Shown here: positions 1 through 7,110 of the stretch, in pieces
Position numbering within the stretch: position 1 is the first letter of the stretch
Layout of the letters: every line of letters starts with the position of its first letter
Source of the DNA: JACCXJ01 sp052387115
Lineage (GTDB): Bacteria; Pseudomonadota; Gammaproteobacteria; JACCXJ01
DNA length: 14,055 nucleotides
Direction: 5' to 3'
Assembly: GCA_052387115.1 (NCBI GenBank)
Contig: JBQTJM010000264.1
Location: forward strand, 1-14,055
Notes under the pieces: model-generated
Databases searched by the model: none
What the model saw: the letters and a program-made list of their open reading frames with translations, nothing else
What the model was told of the DNA's origin: nothing
Made by a program: the position numbers and the translations under genes

Positions 1-1956
1 CTCCCACTCCGCACGCACATAAACGTGATGATGCGGAGCGTTGCCTGCATCCTTGCGGGTCGTCTCGTCGGTTGACTCTTGGTAGCCGTAATTCCCTACC
101 AGTCGGAGTGTCGTGAGCAGCCTCCAATCGGCTTCTAGCTCCAATCCATGACCGGTTTGTTGGCCCGCATTCTGCGCGGTACGGGTGGTGGCGCCAGCAT
201 CTGGAACAAAGCGGATAATGTCGTCCCACCAGTACTGGTACAGGTTTAACCCGAGACGCAACGGCTCGATGAGCCTGTAGTCGAAAGCAAGCTCCACCGA
301 CTTGATGGTTTCCGGATCCAGGTTCGGATTACCAAGAAACGCGGGGTTATTGATATTTCGTGTTTCTGCAAAGGACGGCGCGCGGAAGGCTTGGCCATAG
401 AGCAGCTTCGTAGTGAGGTCGTAGCGAGTCTGCCAAACTAAAGCCAGACGCGGATTGAAAGTATCGCCGAAATCGGAGTAGTCATCATAGCGTACGCCGG
501 TCGTCAGCTCCCAATCGTTGGCGAAGTTCCACGCGTCCTGCAAGAAGAAGTAATAGTTTCTCCGGTCGCCCTCGCTCAGAAACACGAATGGAGTATCTGT
601 AACATCCACCAGCGGGCTACCGGGTAGCAGCGGCGCGCCGGTACCGGGGTCTAGGCCAAAGTTCTTGGTCTCCCGAACGTCATAGATGCTGCCGTAATTG
701 AAACCTGCGCCTGCGCGAACGAGGTGTCGATCGAATCCTGTATAAAAAGCCGAGAGGTCCAGACGAGCGTGGCGTTCGAAGACCTCCGGATTGCCTATGA
801 CCCCATCCGGAAACGCTCCGAAGCCTAGGTTGGCCCCGGGCGGGAACAAGACTAGGTTTCGCTCGACCTCCTGGCTGGTGTCCAGGTAGCTCATCTGGGT
901 CGTTACATCCCAGTCTTGAGCGAATGTAGGATTGTGGTAGGTAAGATCCACGTTCCAGCGGTCACTCCCAAATTGGTTATTAGGGTCCAAGGCTTGTGCT
1001 ACGCCGGCGCCGTTTCCCCAATTGCGGCGCCGCTGCAAGCCCGCGCGTAAGCGCCAGTCGCCACGCGCGACATCGAAGCGCGCATCGAAATTGGTGCGCT
1101 GCAGATTCACAGGGCCAGGGGCAAGGGAGGCGGTAGTACCAAATGCTCCATCTAAGCCAGTTTGAGCATCTGCATCGATAAACCTGGGCTGGCCGGCCGT
1201 ATCGTGAAATTCAAACATCGCCGCTATATCGAAGCCACCCCAGGTATCGCCGTGCAACGCCCAGGCGTCCCAGGTACTAAAGCTGCCGTAGCGCAAGCCC
1301 ACTTCGGTCCCACTGATATCCCGTTTGGTCTTAGTGATGATATTAATCACGCCAGCAAAAGCATCGGCGCCGTAGACCGCCGATCCCGGTCCGCGAATCA
1401 CCTCGATGCGCGCGATTTCCTCAACCGGCATTCCGCCCCACACTTGACTCCGGTCTCCCTGGAAGAGATTCGTGATGGGAATGCCGTTGATCAACACCAA
1501 GACCTGTGGGTTGAAATCCGAGTAGATGCCACGAATGGTGTAAATCGGGTTGTAACCCACATTGCTCCTGGCCACATGTAGCCCAGGCACGGTCTCCAAG
1601 ACTTCGTCCAGATCGGTGGCTCCAATGGCCTTGATGTCCTTCGCGGTGATCACCGTGGTAGTCGCGGGAGCCTTGGCGATAGACTGGCGGCTGCCGGTGG
1701 CGATGCTGATCATCTCCTCGTCCCCATAGAGCTGCAGCAGGGCTTGTTCATCGCCTTGACTCCCCGTTTCGGCCTTGACTTGGGCTATACCCAATAGAAC
1801 AGCTAATAAGACGGCAAGGTGCGTGATGTTAGTACTAGGCAAGCATTCCAGTTTGCTATTGCTTAGCTTTTGCCGAGACCAGCGAGCTCTTGTCCGCCAA
1901 ACCTGCGGGTTTCGGTACATTGGACCAACGAGCTTGGGCGGAACGTGGAGGGCCAT
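1..1956 (-). CDS. TonB-dependent outer membrane receptor (C-terminus cut by window edge)
   Basis: An outer-membrane beta-barrel receptor for TonB-driven uptake; the substrate cannot be told from sequence. The frame is open for 652 codons and leaves the window without a stop, so the end of the barrel is missing. A hydrophobic stretch at residues 46-62 ending in QVKA looks like a signal peptide. A TonB-box-like EEMISIAT lies near 80-87. The plug domain covers about 95-210, with VLETVPGLHV, the IRG motif, VLINGIPI and IEVIRGPGSAVYGADAFAGV. The rest is barrel-like, with alternating aromatic strands and a terminal-type segment GQAFRAPSFAE. The start is the ATG at 1956: an AGGTGA SD sits 8 nt upstream and overlaps the TAA of the preceding gene, which ends 14 bp before. 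That makes it the fourth gene of the ThDP/citrate-synthase-fold unit. Oddity: about 40 residues precede the signal's hydrophobic core, unusually long. Family call is firm; ligand unknown. Confidence 0.93.
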   Translation of the reverse strand, partial: MALHVPPKLVGPMYRNPQVWRTRARWSRQKLSNSKLECLPSTNITHLAVLLAVLLGIAQVKAETGSQGDEQALLQLYGDEEMISIATGSRQSIAKAPATTTVITAKDIKAIGATDLDEVLETVPGLHVARSNVGYNPIYTIRGIYSDFNPQVLVLINGIPITNLFQGDRSQVWGGMPVEEIARIEVIRGPGSAVYGADAFAGVINIITKTKRDISGTEVGLRYGSFSTWDAWALHGDTWGGFDIAAMFEFHDTAGQPRFIDADAQTGLDGAFGTTASLAPGPVNLQRTNFDARFDVARGDWRLRAGLQRRRNWGNGAGVAQALDPNNQFGSDRWNVDLTYHNPTFAQDWDVTTQMSYLDTSQEVERNLVLFPPGANLGFGAFPDGVIGNPEVFERHARLDLSAFYTGFDRHLVRAGAGFNYGSIYDVRETKNFGLDPGTGAPLLPGSPLVDVTDTPFVFLSEGDRRNYYFFLQDAWNFANDWELTTGVRYDDYSDFGDTFNPRLALVWQTRYDLTTKLLYGQAFRAPSFAETRNINNPAFLGNPNLDPETIKSVELAFDYRLIEPLRLGLNLYQYWWDDIIRFVPDAGATTRTAQNAGQQTGHGLELEADWRLLTTLRLVGNYGYQESTDETTRKDAGNAPHHHVYVRAEWE

Positions 1957-1969
1957 AACGTAAATCACC

Positions 1970-2824
1970 TTAGTCGGTTGTTGCCAACGATGCCGTTTGC
2001 GTCTTCTCCCAGCTTCTGTGGTTATTTCCCTCATATTGGATCCGGCTACAACAAAGAGGGAAAAACGTACCGGCCGGCTGTTGCATGGAGTCAATCCCAC
2101 ATGGGATGATCCCCGCTGTGAAACACAAAATCATGTATGAATAGAACTGCCCTACCGTGAGACCTTGGTCAGCTGCGAGAGCCGCATCCAAAGCGGCAAC
2201 GTTCATATGCAAACGCCAGCGGCCATCCCGCAACGTCTTCTCGACCTCAAAAACCAACTTTACATAGGGCCCTTTGGCGTAATCCAATTCTTCAGCAAGT
2301 GCCATTAGGGGCGCGATCCGTTCGTCGGTTCGGACAATGGGTCGACCAAAACCCGCGATCCCTCGGTGCTTTCGCAACTCAGCCTCGACGATGCTAGTAA
2401 TGCCTTCATGCGGCAGCTGTTCCTTGGCACGGATCAAGAAATCCATCGCGCGGACCAGCGGCCTTTGACCGTAGATCGTGGCTTCGGATACGGCGATAGC
2501 TGCACCGATCGCGAGGCTCCCCGTACTACGCGCGGAACCTGCTAAGGCGGCGATGCGGTTGTTCCAGAGTCGTGGGTCGGGGTAACTGGATGAGATTCGC
2601 CAGATCCCCTCGAACAGGCGGACCTGCCTCTCGTCGAAGAGCCGCCCTGTGATCCCGTGGAGCAACAAGGCCATCCAGGCGAGATCCTTCAGGTCCTGAA
2701 ACAGGTCTTTGCCCCGAAACACGGCGCGTTCCCCGGGAAACCAAGCTCCCATGCTCGTAACCAACCGGTCTTGGTGATCGAAAAGCTGTTTAGGTCCTCG
2801 CACAGTAGTCACCTCCGAATGCAT
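1970..2824 (-). CDS. Citrate synthase/citryl-CoA lyase-fold protein, paralogue 2
   Basis: A 284-residue protein of the short citrate synthase/citryl-CoA lyase type (C-terminal ATP-citrate lyase-like). Family features: DPRLWNNRIAALAGSARST (about 83-101), AVSEATIYG (111-119), GIAGFGRPIVRTDERI (155-170, matching the GxGHxxxxxDPR segment), HMNVAALDA (206-214, matching NVDxxxG) and a tail with RIQYEG (261-266). By hand alignment, the catalytic His of GxGH is Arg here and the Asp of NVD is Ala; the first His segment reads DPR rather than DH. The common citrate synthase chemistry is therefore doubtful. The chosen start is the ATG at 2824, because AGGA lies 6 nt upstream and overlaps the TAG of paralogue 1; an in-frame start at 2893 would give a poorly conserved extension. 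Its TAA forms part of the SD of the receptor gene. It probably partners paralogue 1. Exact reaction not known. Confidence 0.82.
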   Translation of the reverse strand: MHSEVTTVRGPKQLFDHQDRLVTSMGAWFPGERAVFRGKDLFQDLKDLAWMALLLHGITGRLFDERQVRLFEGIWRISSSYPDPRLWNNRIAALAGSARSTGSLAIGAAIAVSEATIYGQRPLVRAMDFLIRAKEQLPHEGITSIVEAELRKHRGIAGFGRPIVRTDERIAPLMALAEELDYAKGPYVKLVFEVEKTLRDGRWRLHMNVAALDAALAADQGLTVGQFYSYMILCFTAGIIPCGIDSMQQPAGTFFPLCCSRIQYEGNNHRSWEKTQTASLATTD

Positions 2825-2832
2825 TCCACGTC

Positions 2833-3651
2833 CTAGACGCCTGGATCGTTTGCCAGCACCAGGCCACTTGGGAAAAACGGATAGCGGCGCCACCCATACT
2901 CCTGCTGTTCGAGGGCATGGACCGCCGCTCCGGGCAAGCGCAACAACAGGTACAGCATCTCCCCTTCCTGTGTACTGAATCCGAAATCGACCATGGCCGC
3001 GGCGGCGACCCCCGTCATGGCCAAAGGGCTGTCCGCCGCGGCTTCAAGTGCTTCACGATGAGTCTGTAGCCACTCCAAGGCACCGCCCCGAGTGCAGTGC
3101 GCAAGAGCCGCGAGCGTTTGCCGCACAGGGGTCGTACCACTGGCACCGTGAGGATCGAAGCCAGGCGAGTGTTCCATGGGCAGCCAGATATCAGCCCGCT
3201 CTTCCTGCGGTGGGTGCTTAAGGCGTGCCTCCCAGGCGGCCAAGTCCTGGCCGGATGCCTGCCAATGCTCCATCGCAAGAGCCACCTCGTGAGCACCTCC
3301 CAGCTGACCGGCACCGACTGCGAGCGCGGCCATGAGACAAGACGCATGAGTGGAGCCACCTGCCCCCGCGCTCATCGCAGCGCTCACGCTGTGGTCACGC
3401 GGCCCGGGGTTGGCGACAGCGATGGCCAGTACCTCCAGGAGTCTTGCCTGGGCGCGGGTCGGTCGCTCTCGTTTGAAGAGTAAGTACAGGTATTCTATCC
3501 AGCTTGCCTTGCCCAGCAGGTCACCGTATACGTCATACCCGGAGCAGTAACAGACAGCCGCGGCAAAGGGGTTGTCGGCCTCCGGGAGCTCCTGCCAGAT
3601 TCGGCTATGTATAACTTCCGGTTCTTTATGCACTTGTGGTTCGTTACTCAT
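2833..3651 (-). CDS. Citrate synthase/citryl-CoA lyase-fold protein, paralogue 1
   Basis: A 272-residue protein resembling stand-alone citryl-CoA lyases, which cleave or form the citryl-CoA carbon-carbon bond. Visible: NPGPRDHSVSAAMSAGAGGS (81-100), equivalent to the DH segment of citrate synthase and ATP-citrate lyase with His87; GAGQLGGAHEVA (113-124), equivalent to GPLHGGANE but with the His moved; a C-terminal core LYLLLRLPGAAVHALEQQ (233-250). The segments that should carry GxGH and NVD read SPGFDPHG (162-169) and SPLAMTGV (208-215), so those catalytic His and Asp residues are not recognisable. Length suits a complete fold, not half of one. Its ATG overlaps the TGA of the ThDP gene (ATGA), and its end carries the SD of paralogue 2, so the three are co-translated. 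No strong SD of its own. Family call good, activity unknown. Confidence 0.82.
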   Translation of the reverse strand: MSNEPQVHKEPEVIHSRIWQELPEADNPFAAAVCYCSGYDVYGDLLGKASWIEYLYLLFKRERPTRAQARLLEVLAIAVANPGPRDHSVSAAMSAGAGGSTHASCLMAALAVGAGQLGGAHEVALAMEHWQASGQDLAAWEARLKHPPQEERADIWLPMEHSPGFDPHGASGTTPVRQTLAALAHCTRGGALEWLQTHREALEAAADSPLAMTGVAAAAMVDFGFSTQEGEMLYLLLRLPGAAVHALEQQEYGWRRYPFFPSGLVLANDPGV

Positions 3652-5507
3652 CTGTGGTTGTCTGCACTTTTCACGGCACTCAACACTCGCATCCGGGTCT
3701 TTATCGGCGGCACCTCCTCCGGATCGATGCGCACGTCCAGCAGCGTCGGACCGGCTCGCCTACACATCGCCTTTACGTCGACCGCCAGCAGATCCTTTGG
3801 GGATCGTATGATGTAGCCATCAGCGCCCATCGCTTTGGCGAAGGCGCAGTAATCAACTTCTGGGAGCTCATACCCGACAGGCTCGGCACGCGCGAGCCGC
3901 TGTCCATGCTTCACCATGCCGAGCGCAGAATCATTCAGGATCACGAAGACGACAGGCAGCCTTTCCTGAACCGCCACGGTGATCTCCTGCCCGCTCATCA
4001 GCAGGCTTCCGTCCCCCGTGATGCAAACAACTGGATTCCCGGGGCGGCCCAATGCCGTGCCGATCGCGGCACCAATAGCCCAGCCCATGGACGCAAACTC
4101 GAGAGCGGCCCGAAATAGCCCTGCGTTCGGGGCATGCTTCCCGGCGATCCGCCGATCAAATGGATGTAGGTAATGAATAGCCCATGCAAAGCTATTCCCG
4201 GTATCGGCCAGAAAAATCGCACTCGGAGGAAAAAGCTCGGTCAACTCGCGCATGAGCCGTTGCGGCTTGATGGGCGTCGAGTCGGAGTAGTATTTTGATT
4301 CGTTGTCGAGCCGGAAAGGCAGTGTTGGCCTTCCTGTCCTCTTAGCGTCTACCCTCGAACCGGTTTTTTCTTTGTCGACCGCGGTCGCCGGGATCTCTTG
4401 CGACAAGCTCTTTCGGACATGATCGAGCAAGTGCTCGAAGATAGTCAGGATTCTCCCCAGAACGTGCAGCCTAGCCATCGGTGAACGTGTTAGGTGTCCC
4501 TCAACGGAGTCCACATGGATCAACCGGCGGTTGAGAAGCGCGCCGCAGTCCCAGCCGTTGCTAGCCCACTCGGTGAAGCTCGTGCCGATGGCAACGACGG
4601 TGTCCACCTCAGGATCGGTCAGCGCCTCGCTAGCGGTGCCGTGCCCTGCGAAGCCGATCACACCGCGAAACAGTGGATGATACGGGCTCACCAGCCCTTT
4701 GCCATGTGGCGTGGTGACAATGGCACAGTTAATTAGCAAAGCCACTTCGAGGAGCGTGCCGATCGCCTCGCTGCATCCGGCCCCGATCACAAAGACGACC
4801 TTCCTGGCTTTCTCGATCTGCCAGCATAACTCGGCTACCGCGTCGGGATTCAAGAGCGACGGCCGGTTTACAAGGTTAGCGATGTTGTAGGACGGTATCT
4901 CAACAGGCGCGGGCGTGCGTAGCACGTCCAAAGGAATACTGAGATGTGCCGGTCCCATGGGCGACTGGTGGGCAGCCATGATGGCAGAGGCCAGCTTGCG
5001 CTCGAACTGGTCAACGTGCGAAATCAGCGTGTTATAGCGGGTGCAATACTGGAACATTCCAACCGTGTTCATGCCGGTACAGGAGGACTCTTGGAAAGCA
5101 CCCCGTCCAAAGTTGGCCAACGCGGTCTGCGCGGTGATGACCAACATGGGTACGTTATTTTCGTACGCTGACGCGACCCCCGTGATCAGGTTGGTGGTTC
5201 CCGGTCCGGTCGTGGCACAGCAGACCCCAAGTTTGCCGGTCTGCCGGGTGTACCCATCCGCCATAAAGCTGGCGCCAGTCTCGTGACGTGCGACGATAGG
5301 CCGACATCCGCCGCGCCGTGCACTGCGGGCCAGTGCATTGTAGAGTGGCTCGATAGCCCCGCCGGGTATGCCAAATACGTAATCCACAGACAATTGCTCG
5401 AGGTACGCAACGAGTAAATCGCCCAGCTCACCTTGCCTGTTGAGAGCCTGTTTGCGAGCCGCGTAACTGCTTGTTTTAAAACTAATAGCCACAGGTCCGC
5501 GTTCCAA
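3648..5507 (-). CDS. Thiamine-diphosphate-dependent enzyme, acetolactate-synthase-like
   Basis: A 619-residue ThDP enzyme with the three-domain layout of acetolactate synthase and related 2-oxoacid decarboxylases or carboligases. The N-terminal PYR domain (about 28-200) has VFGIPGGAIEPLYNAL and IVARHETGASFMADGY with the cofactor-activating Glu76. The central domain covers about 220-360 (VVFVIGAGCSEAIG, VVAIGTSFTEW). A less conserved linker rich in Lys, Arg and Ser follows (about 365-412). The C-terminal PP domain (about 420-600) has the Mg/ThDP motif, GDGS at 498-501 through N525-D526. Substrates cannot be assigned; ilvB is not justified, as no regulatory subunit or ilvC lies nearby and it heads an unusual operon. 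First codon read here is TTG at 5507, 12 nt after an AGGGGG SD; the GTG at 5492 is an alternative. It overlaps the next gene by 4 bp (ATGA). Likely supplies or consumes a 2-oxoacid-derived intermediate for the two downstream proteins. Confidence 0.88.
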   Translation of the reverse strand: MERGPVAISFKTSSYAARKQALNRQGELGDLLVAYLEQLSVDYVFGIPGGAIEPLYNALARSARRGGCRPIVARHETGASFMADGYTRQTGKLGVCCATTGPGTTNLITGVASAYENNVPMLVITAQTALANFGRGAFQESSCTGMNTVGMFQYCTRYNTLISHVDQFERKLASAIMAAHQSPMGPAHLSIPLDVLRTPAPVEIPSYNIANLVNRPSLLNPDAVAELCWQIEKARKVVFVIGAGCSEAIGTLLEVALLINCAIVTTPHGKGLVSPYHPLFRGVIGFAGHGTASEALTDPEVDTVVAIGTSFTEWASNGWDCGALLNRRLIHVDSVEGHLTRSPMARLHVLGRILTIFEHLLDHVRKSLSQEIPATAVDKEKTGSRVDAKRTGRPTLPFRLDNESKYYSDSTPIKPQRLMRELTELFPPSAIFLADTGNSFAWAIHYLHPFDRRIAGKHAPNAGLFRAALEFASMGWAIGAAIGTALGRPGNPVVCITGDGSLLMSGQEITVAVQERLPVVFVILNDSALGMVKHGQRLARAEPVGYELPEVDYCAFAKAMGADGYIIRSPKDLLAVDVKAMCRRAGPTLLDVRIDPEEVPPIKTRMRVLSAVKSADNHR

Positions 5508-5575
5508 CAGTCGAGCTATCCCCCTAGTAGTGGCCGTTCGGTCGGGTTTCTAGGGGACCCGATGTTTTTCGGGCT
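5508..5575 (-). promoter_or_regulatory. Structured 5' leader with alternative pairings near the ThDP-gene SD
   Basis: Read on the minus strand, hairpin A (CCCGA/TCGGG, 5558-5573) is followed by CCCCTAG (5556-5550), which pairs exactly with CTAGGGG (5527-5521). The latter contains the purine run AGGGGG that is the best SD for the TTG start at 5507. A competing 6-bp pairing, TCGGGT (5562-5557) with ACCCGA (5547-5542), would break hairpin A and put CCCCTAG in a 9-nt loop. The pairings are read directly from the sequence; a regulatory role is inference. The SD lies 12 nt from the start codon, rather far. It matches no riboswitch class I recognise. Confidence 0.4.
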
Positions 5576-5596
5576 TTTGTTCTGGATCGCGCCGTC

Positions 5597-5630
5597 ATTT
5601 CACCCTACCGTGAACGGTGGATTACGAAAT
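5597..5630. promoter_or_regulatory. Interrupted palindrome upstream of the ThDP operon
   Basis: ATTTC (5597-5601) and GAAAT (5626-5630) flank a tight dyad, ACCGT (5607-5611) and ACGGT (5614-5618), separated by TG... a two-base centre. The spacing inside is uneven (5 and 7 nt), so only the arms are symmetrical. It lies about 90 bp upstream of the first gene, where an operator could sit. No convincing promoter hexamers were found in 5576-5738. No known consensus recognised. Confidence 0.25.
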
Positions 5631-5738
5631 GCCATAGGCAACAACTGAGCCACCTGACCCGTATGGCCGATGGTTCTAGTATTCGCCTGGTCCGGGGGTT
5701 TATTTCAACTTGCGCGACCACGTTTACAAGCCCGTAAA

Positions 5739-6083
5739 TCAGGTCGTTTTCGAGTGTGCAGGCGTTAAGACTGTAGCGACATAATCTACGGGCCTGGGCG
5801 AGGAAGGCGAGTTTCTATCTCGCGCTTCCCTCATCATTGCCATGGCCGCTTGCTCGCGGGTATAAAAACGGCCCTCACGAACGAAGGCCGCGCTCACCGA
5901 GCCCTTGAGGGCGATGACCTTGCCGGAGGCATCCCGCTTTACCGAACGGGCAGGAGCCCGGCTTGGCACAGGACGAATCGCTGCGCCTCTCTCGGCGACA
6001 TCTGCCGAAGCCGCCGCAGTCCGCCGTGCTGCCCACACCCCCCATTGACCCTTCCCTGCTCCAGGACCATACTCCCCGACCAT
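5739..6083 (-). CDS. Hypothetical small protein, doubtful
   Basis: A 114-residue frame if it starts at the ATG at 6083, which has GGGAG 5 nt upstream; the frame stays open to an ATG at 6152. I recognise no family. The first ~50 residues are Ala/Arg/Gly-rich and look poorly constrained. The later part, KRDASGKVIALKGSVSA then AFVREGRFYTREQAAMAMM, looks more like real protein. The DNA for RDASGKVIALKGSVSA recurs almost exactly at 7185-7232, where the same residues are encoded with one change (K to R). It may be the 3' remnant of a gene disrupted or duplicated by recombination rather than an intact gene. A small dyad, TTTAC/GTAAA, lies just after the stop (5723-5738). Confidence 0.3.
   Translation of the reverse strand: MVGEYGPGAGKGQWGVWAARRTAAASADVAERGAAIRPVPSRAPARSVKRDASGKVIALKGSVSAAFVREGRFYTREQAAMAMMREARDRNSPSSPRPVDYVATVLTPAHSKTT
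5890..5937 (+). repeat. 48-bp direct repeat, left copy
   Basis: It matches 7185-7232 in the same orientation with one mismatch in 48 (T versus C at the 16th base). The two copies are 1,295 bp apart and bracket the DUF4160/DUF2442 pair. On the minus strand both encode RDASGKVIAL(K/R)GSVSA in the same frame. It is either a duplicated gene fragment or the footprint of an insertion. Confidence 0.85.
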
Positions 6084-6269
6084 CCCAACTCCCATATCCA
6101 ATGGGGAAACCGAACCATGACCGACGCCGGTACTCCTACAGGGGACTTTCACCCCATAAGTTCATGCCCATGTCGGGCGTACACTGTCTTTTCAACCGGA
6201 CGCGGTGAGACGACGGCGCAGTGTTCTGCATTCGTGGCCCGCGCCGGTTAAAACGGCGTTCGGCTTCAG

Positions 6270-6298
6270 TAGCCACTTTTCTCTTTTCTGCATAAAAT
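6270..6298 (+). promoter_or_regulatory. Candidate sigma-70 promoter for the DUF4160/DUF2442 pair
   Basis: TAGCCA (6270-6275; 4 of 6 with TTGACA), a 17-bp pyrimidine-rich spacer, and TAAAAT (6293-6298; 5 of 6 with TATAAT). It would start transcription near 6305, giving a leader of about 38 nt before the ATG at 6343. Only a by-eye match. Confidence 0.4.
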
Positions 6299-6342
6299 CC
6301 TTCCTCTGAGTGTGGAAACATATGCGCTAGCGATGCGGCTCT

Positions 6343-6579
6343 ATGCCTACCGCACTTCGTGATGGACCGTACAGTTTCATTTTCTTCAGCTCCGACCGCG
6401 GGGAACCGCCGCACATCCATGTGCAACACGAGCGGTACGTGGCCAAGTTCTGGCTGGAGCCGGTGGCGCTTGTGACCAATCGCGGCTTTCGAGCACACGA
6501 GATTCGCCGTATCACGCGACTTGTTGTGCGACACCAAGTAACTCTCCTTGAGGCGTGGCATGGCTACTTTGGTACTTGA
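6343..6579 (+). CDS. DUF4160 family protein, toxin-antitoxin-like pair member
   Basis: A 78-residue protein with the DUF4160 pattern: PTALRDGPYSFIFFSSDRG, then the hallmark EPPHIHVQHE with paired His at 24 and 26 (approximate), AKFWLEPVAL, NRGFRAHEIRRI and a C-terminal LLEAWHGYFG. Length is normal for the family. It overlaps the next gene, a DUF2442 member, by 20 bp; this pairing is common in bacteria and is often listed as a putative toxin-antitoxin module, though the biochemical activity is not settled to my knowledge. SD before the ATG is weak (GCGG). A candidate promoter lies about 45 bp upstream. The pair sits between two copies of a 48-bp repeat, in line with acquired DNA. Confidence 0.85.
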   Translation: MPTALRDGPYSFIFFSSDRGEPPHIHVQHERYVAKFWLEPVALVTNRGFRAHEIRRITRLVVRHQVTLLEAWHGYFGT

Positions 6580-6871
6580 GAAGGAGCCTGTCGCCGTATA
6601 CGTGACGGCCACAGAGGATAAGTTGACAGTCGACCTTGCTGATGGGCGGAGTCTGGTGGTGCCGCTGGCGTGGTATCCCCGCCTTGTGCAGGGGTCGCCC
6701 GTAGAGCGGCAATACTGGCGGTTACTCGGCGATGGATATGCGATCGAGTGGCCGGATCTGGACGAGCATATTGGAGTAGAAGGTCTGCTCGCGGGGCGAC
6801 GGAGTGGGGAAAGTTCACAGTCATTTGCACGCTGGATGGCCTCGCGCCGTACCCCTGCTGAACAACAGTGA
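6560..6871 (+). CDS. DUF2442 family protein, partner of the DUF4160 gene
   Basis: A 103-residue protein with the DUF2442 pattern: VYVTATEDKLTVDLADGRSL, VPLAWYPRL, WRLLGDGYAIEWPDLDEHI and a family-typical ending GLLAGRRSGES. The chosen start is the ATG at 6560, as GAGG lies 6 nt upstream; a TTG at 6548 in the same frame would add four residues but has no SD. It starts inside the 3' end of the DUF4160 gene, so the two are translationally coupled. It is probably the antitoxin-like or regulatory half of the pair; that role is inferred from gene arrangement, and no helix-turn-helix is evident. The C-terminal tail RWMASRRTPAEQQ is basic and outside the conserved core. Confidence 0.85.
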   Translation: MATLVLEKEPVAVYVTATEDKLTVDLADGRSLVVPLAWYPRLVQGSPVERQYWRLLGDGYAIEWPDLDEHIGVEGLLAGRRSGESSQSFARWMASRRTPAEQQ

Positions 6872-6917
6872 GGGGCAAATGCTTGACAATCGAGGTGGCT
6901 CCGCGCCTAACCAATAA

Positions 6918-6950
6918 GGATTGAGACCACAGGAAAGGTGGTTTCAATCC
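6918..6950 (+). terminator. Strong 13-bp hairpin downstream of the DUF2442 gene
   Basis: GGATTGAGACCAC (6918-6930) and GTGGTTTCAATCC (6938-6950) pair over 13 bp with one G:U, closing a 7-nt loop. It begins 46 bp after the DUF2442 stop. The 3' side reads GTTGTTC, not a proper T-run, so rho-independent termination is uncertain; it may instead be a transcript-protecting hairpin or a repeat-type element. Confidence 0.4.
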
Positions 6951-7110
6951 GTTGTTCAAGAAGCCCGGATACGGCTCACGGACGGCAAGCGATCTCTTCG
7001 AAGAGGCGGCCTGACGGGCCGGTCGAAGCGTCGTTCTAAAAGAGTCGCGCCCAATGGCTATACGGGCGCGGTGCGCGCATAATGACCCGAGCAGTGCGTC
7101 CGCGTACGGC

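Noticed and set aside
2825..2893. Earlier start for citrate-synthase-fold paralogue 2
   Set aside because: It would overlap the end of paralogue 1 and adds a basic, unconserved stretch; the ATG at 2824 has a good SD.
3648..5507. Naming the ThDP gene ilvB or ilvI
   Set aside because: Only the general family is shown; no regulatory subunit or branched-chain genes accompany it.
6918..6950. CRISPR repeat
   Set aside because: Only one unit, no spacers and no cas gene in the window.
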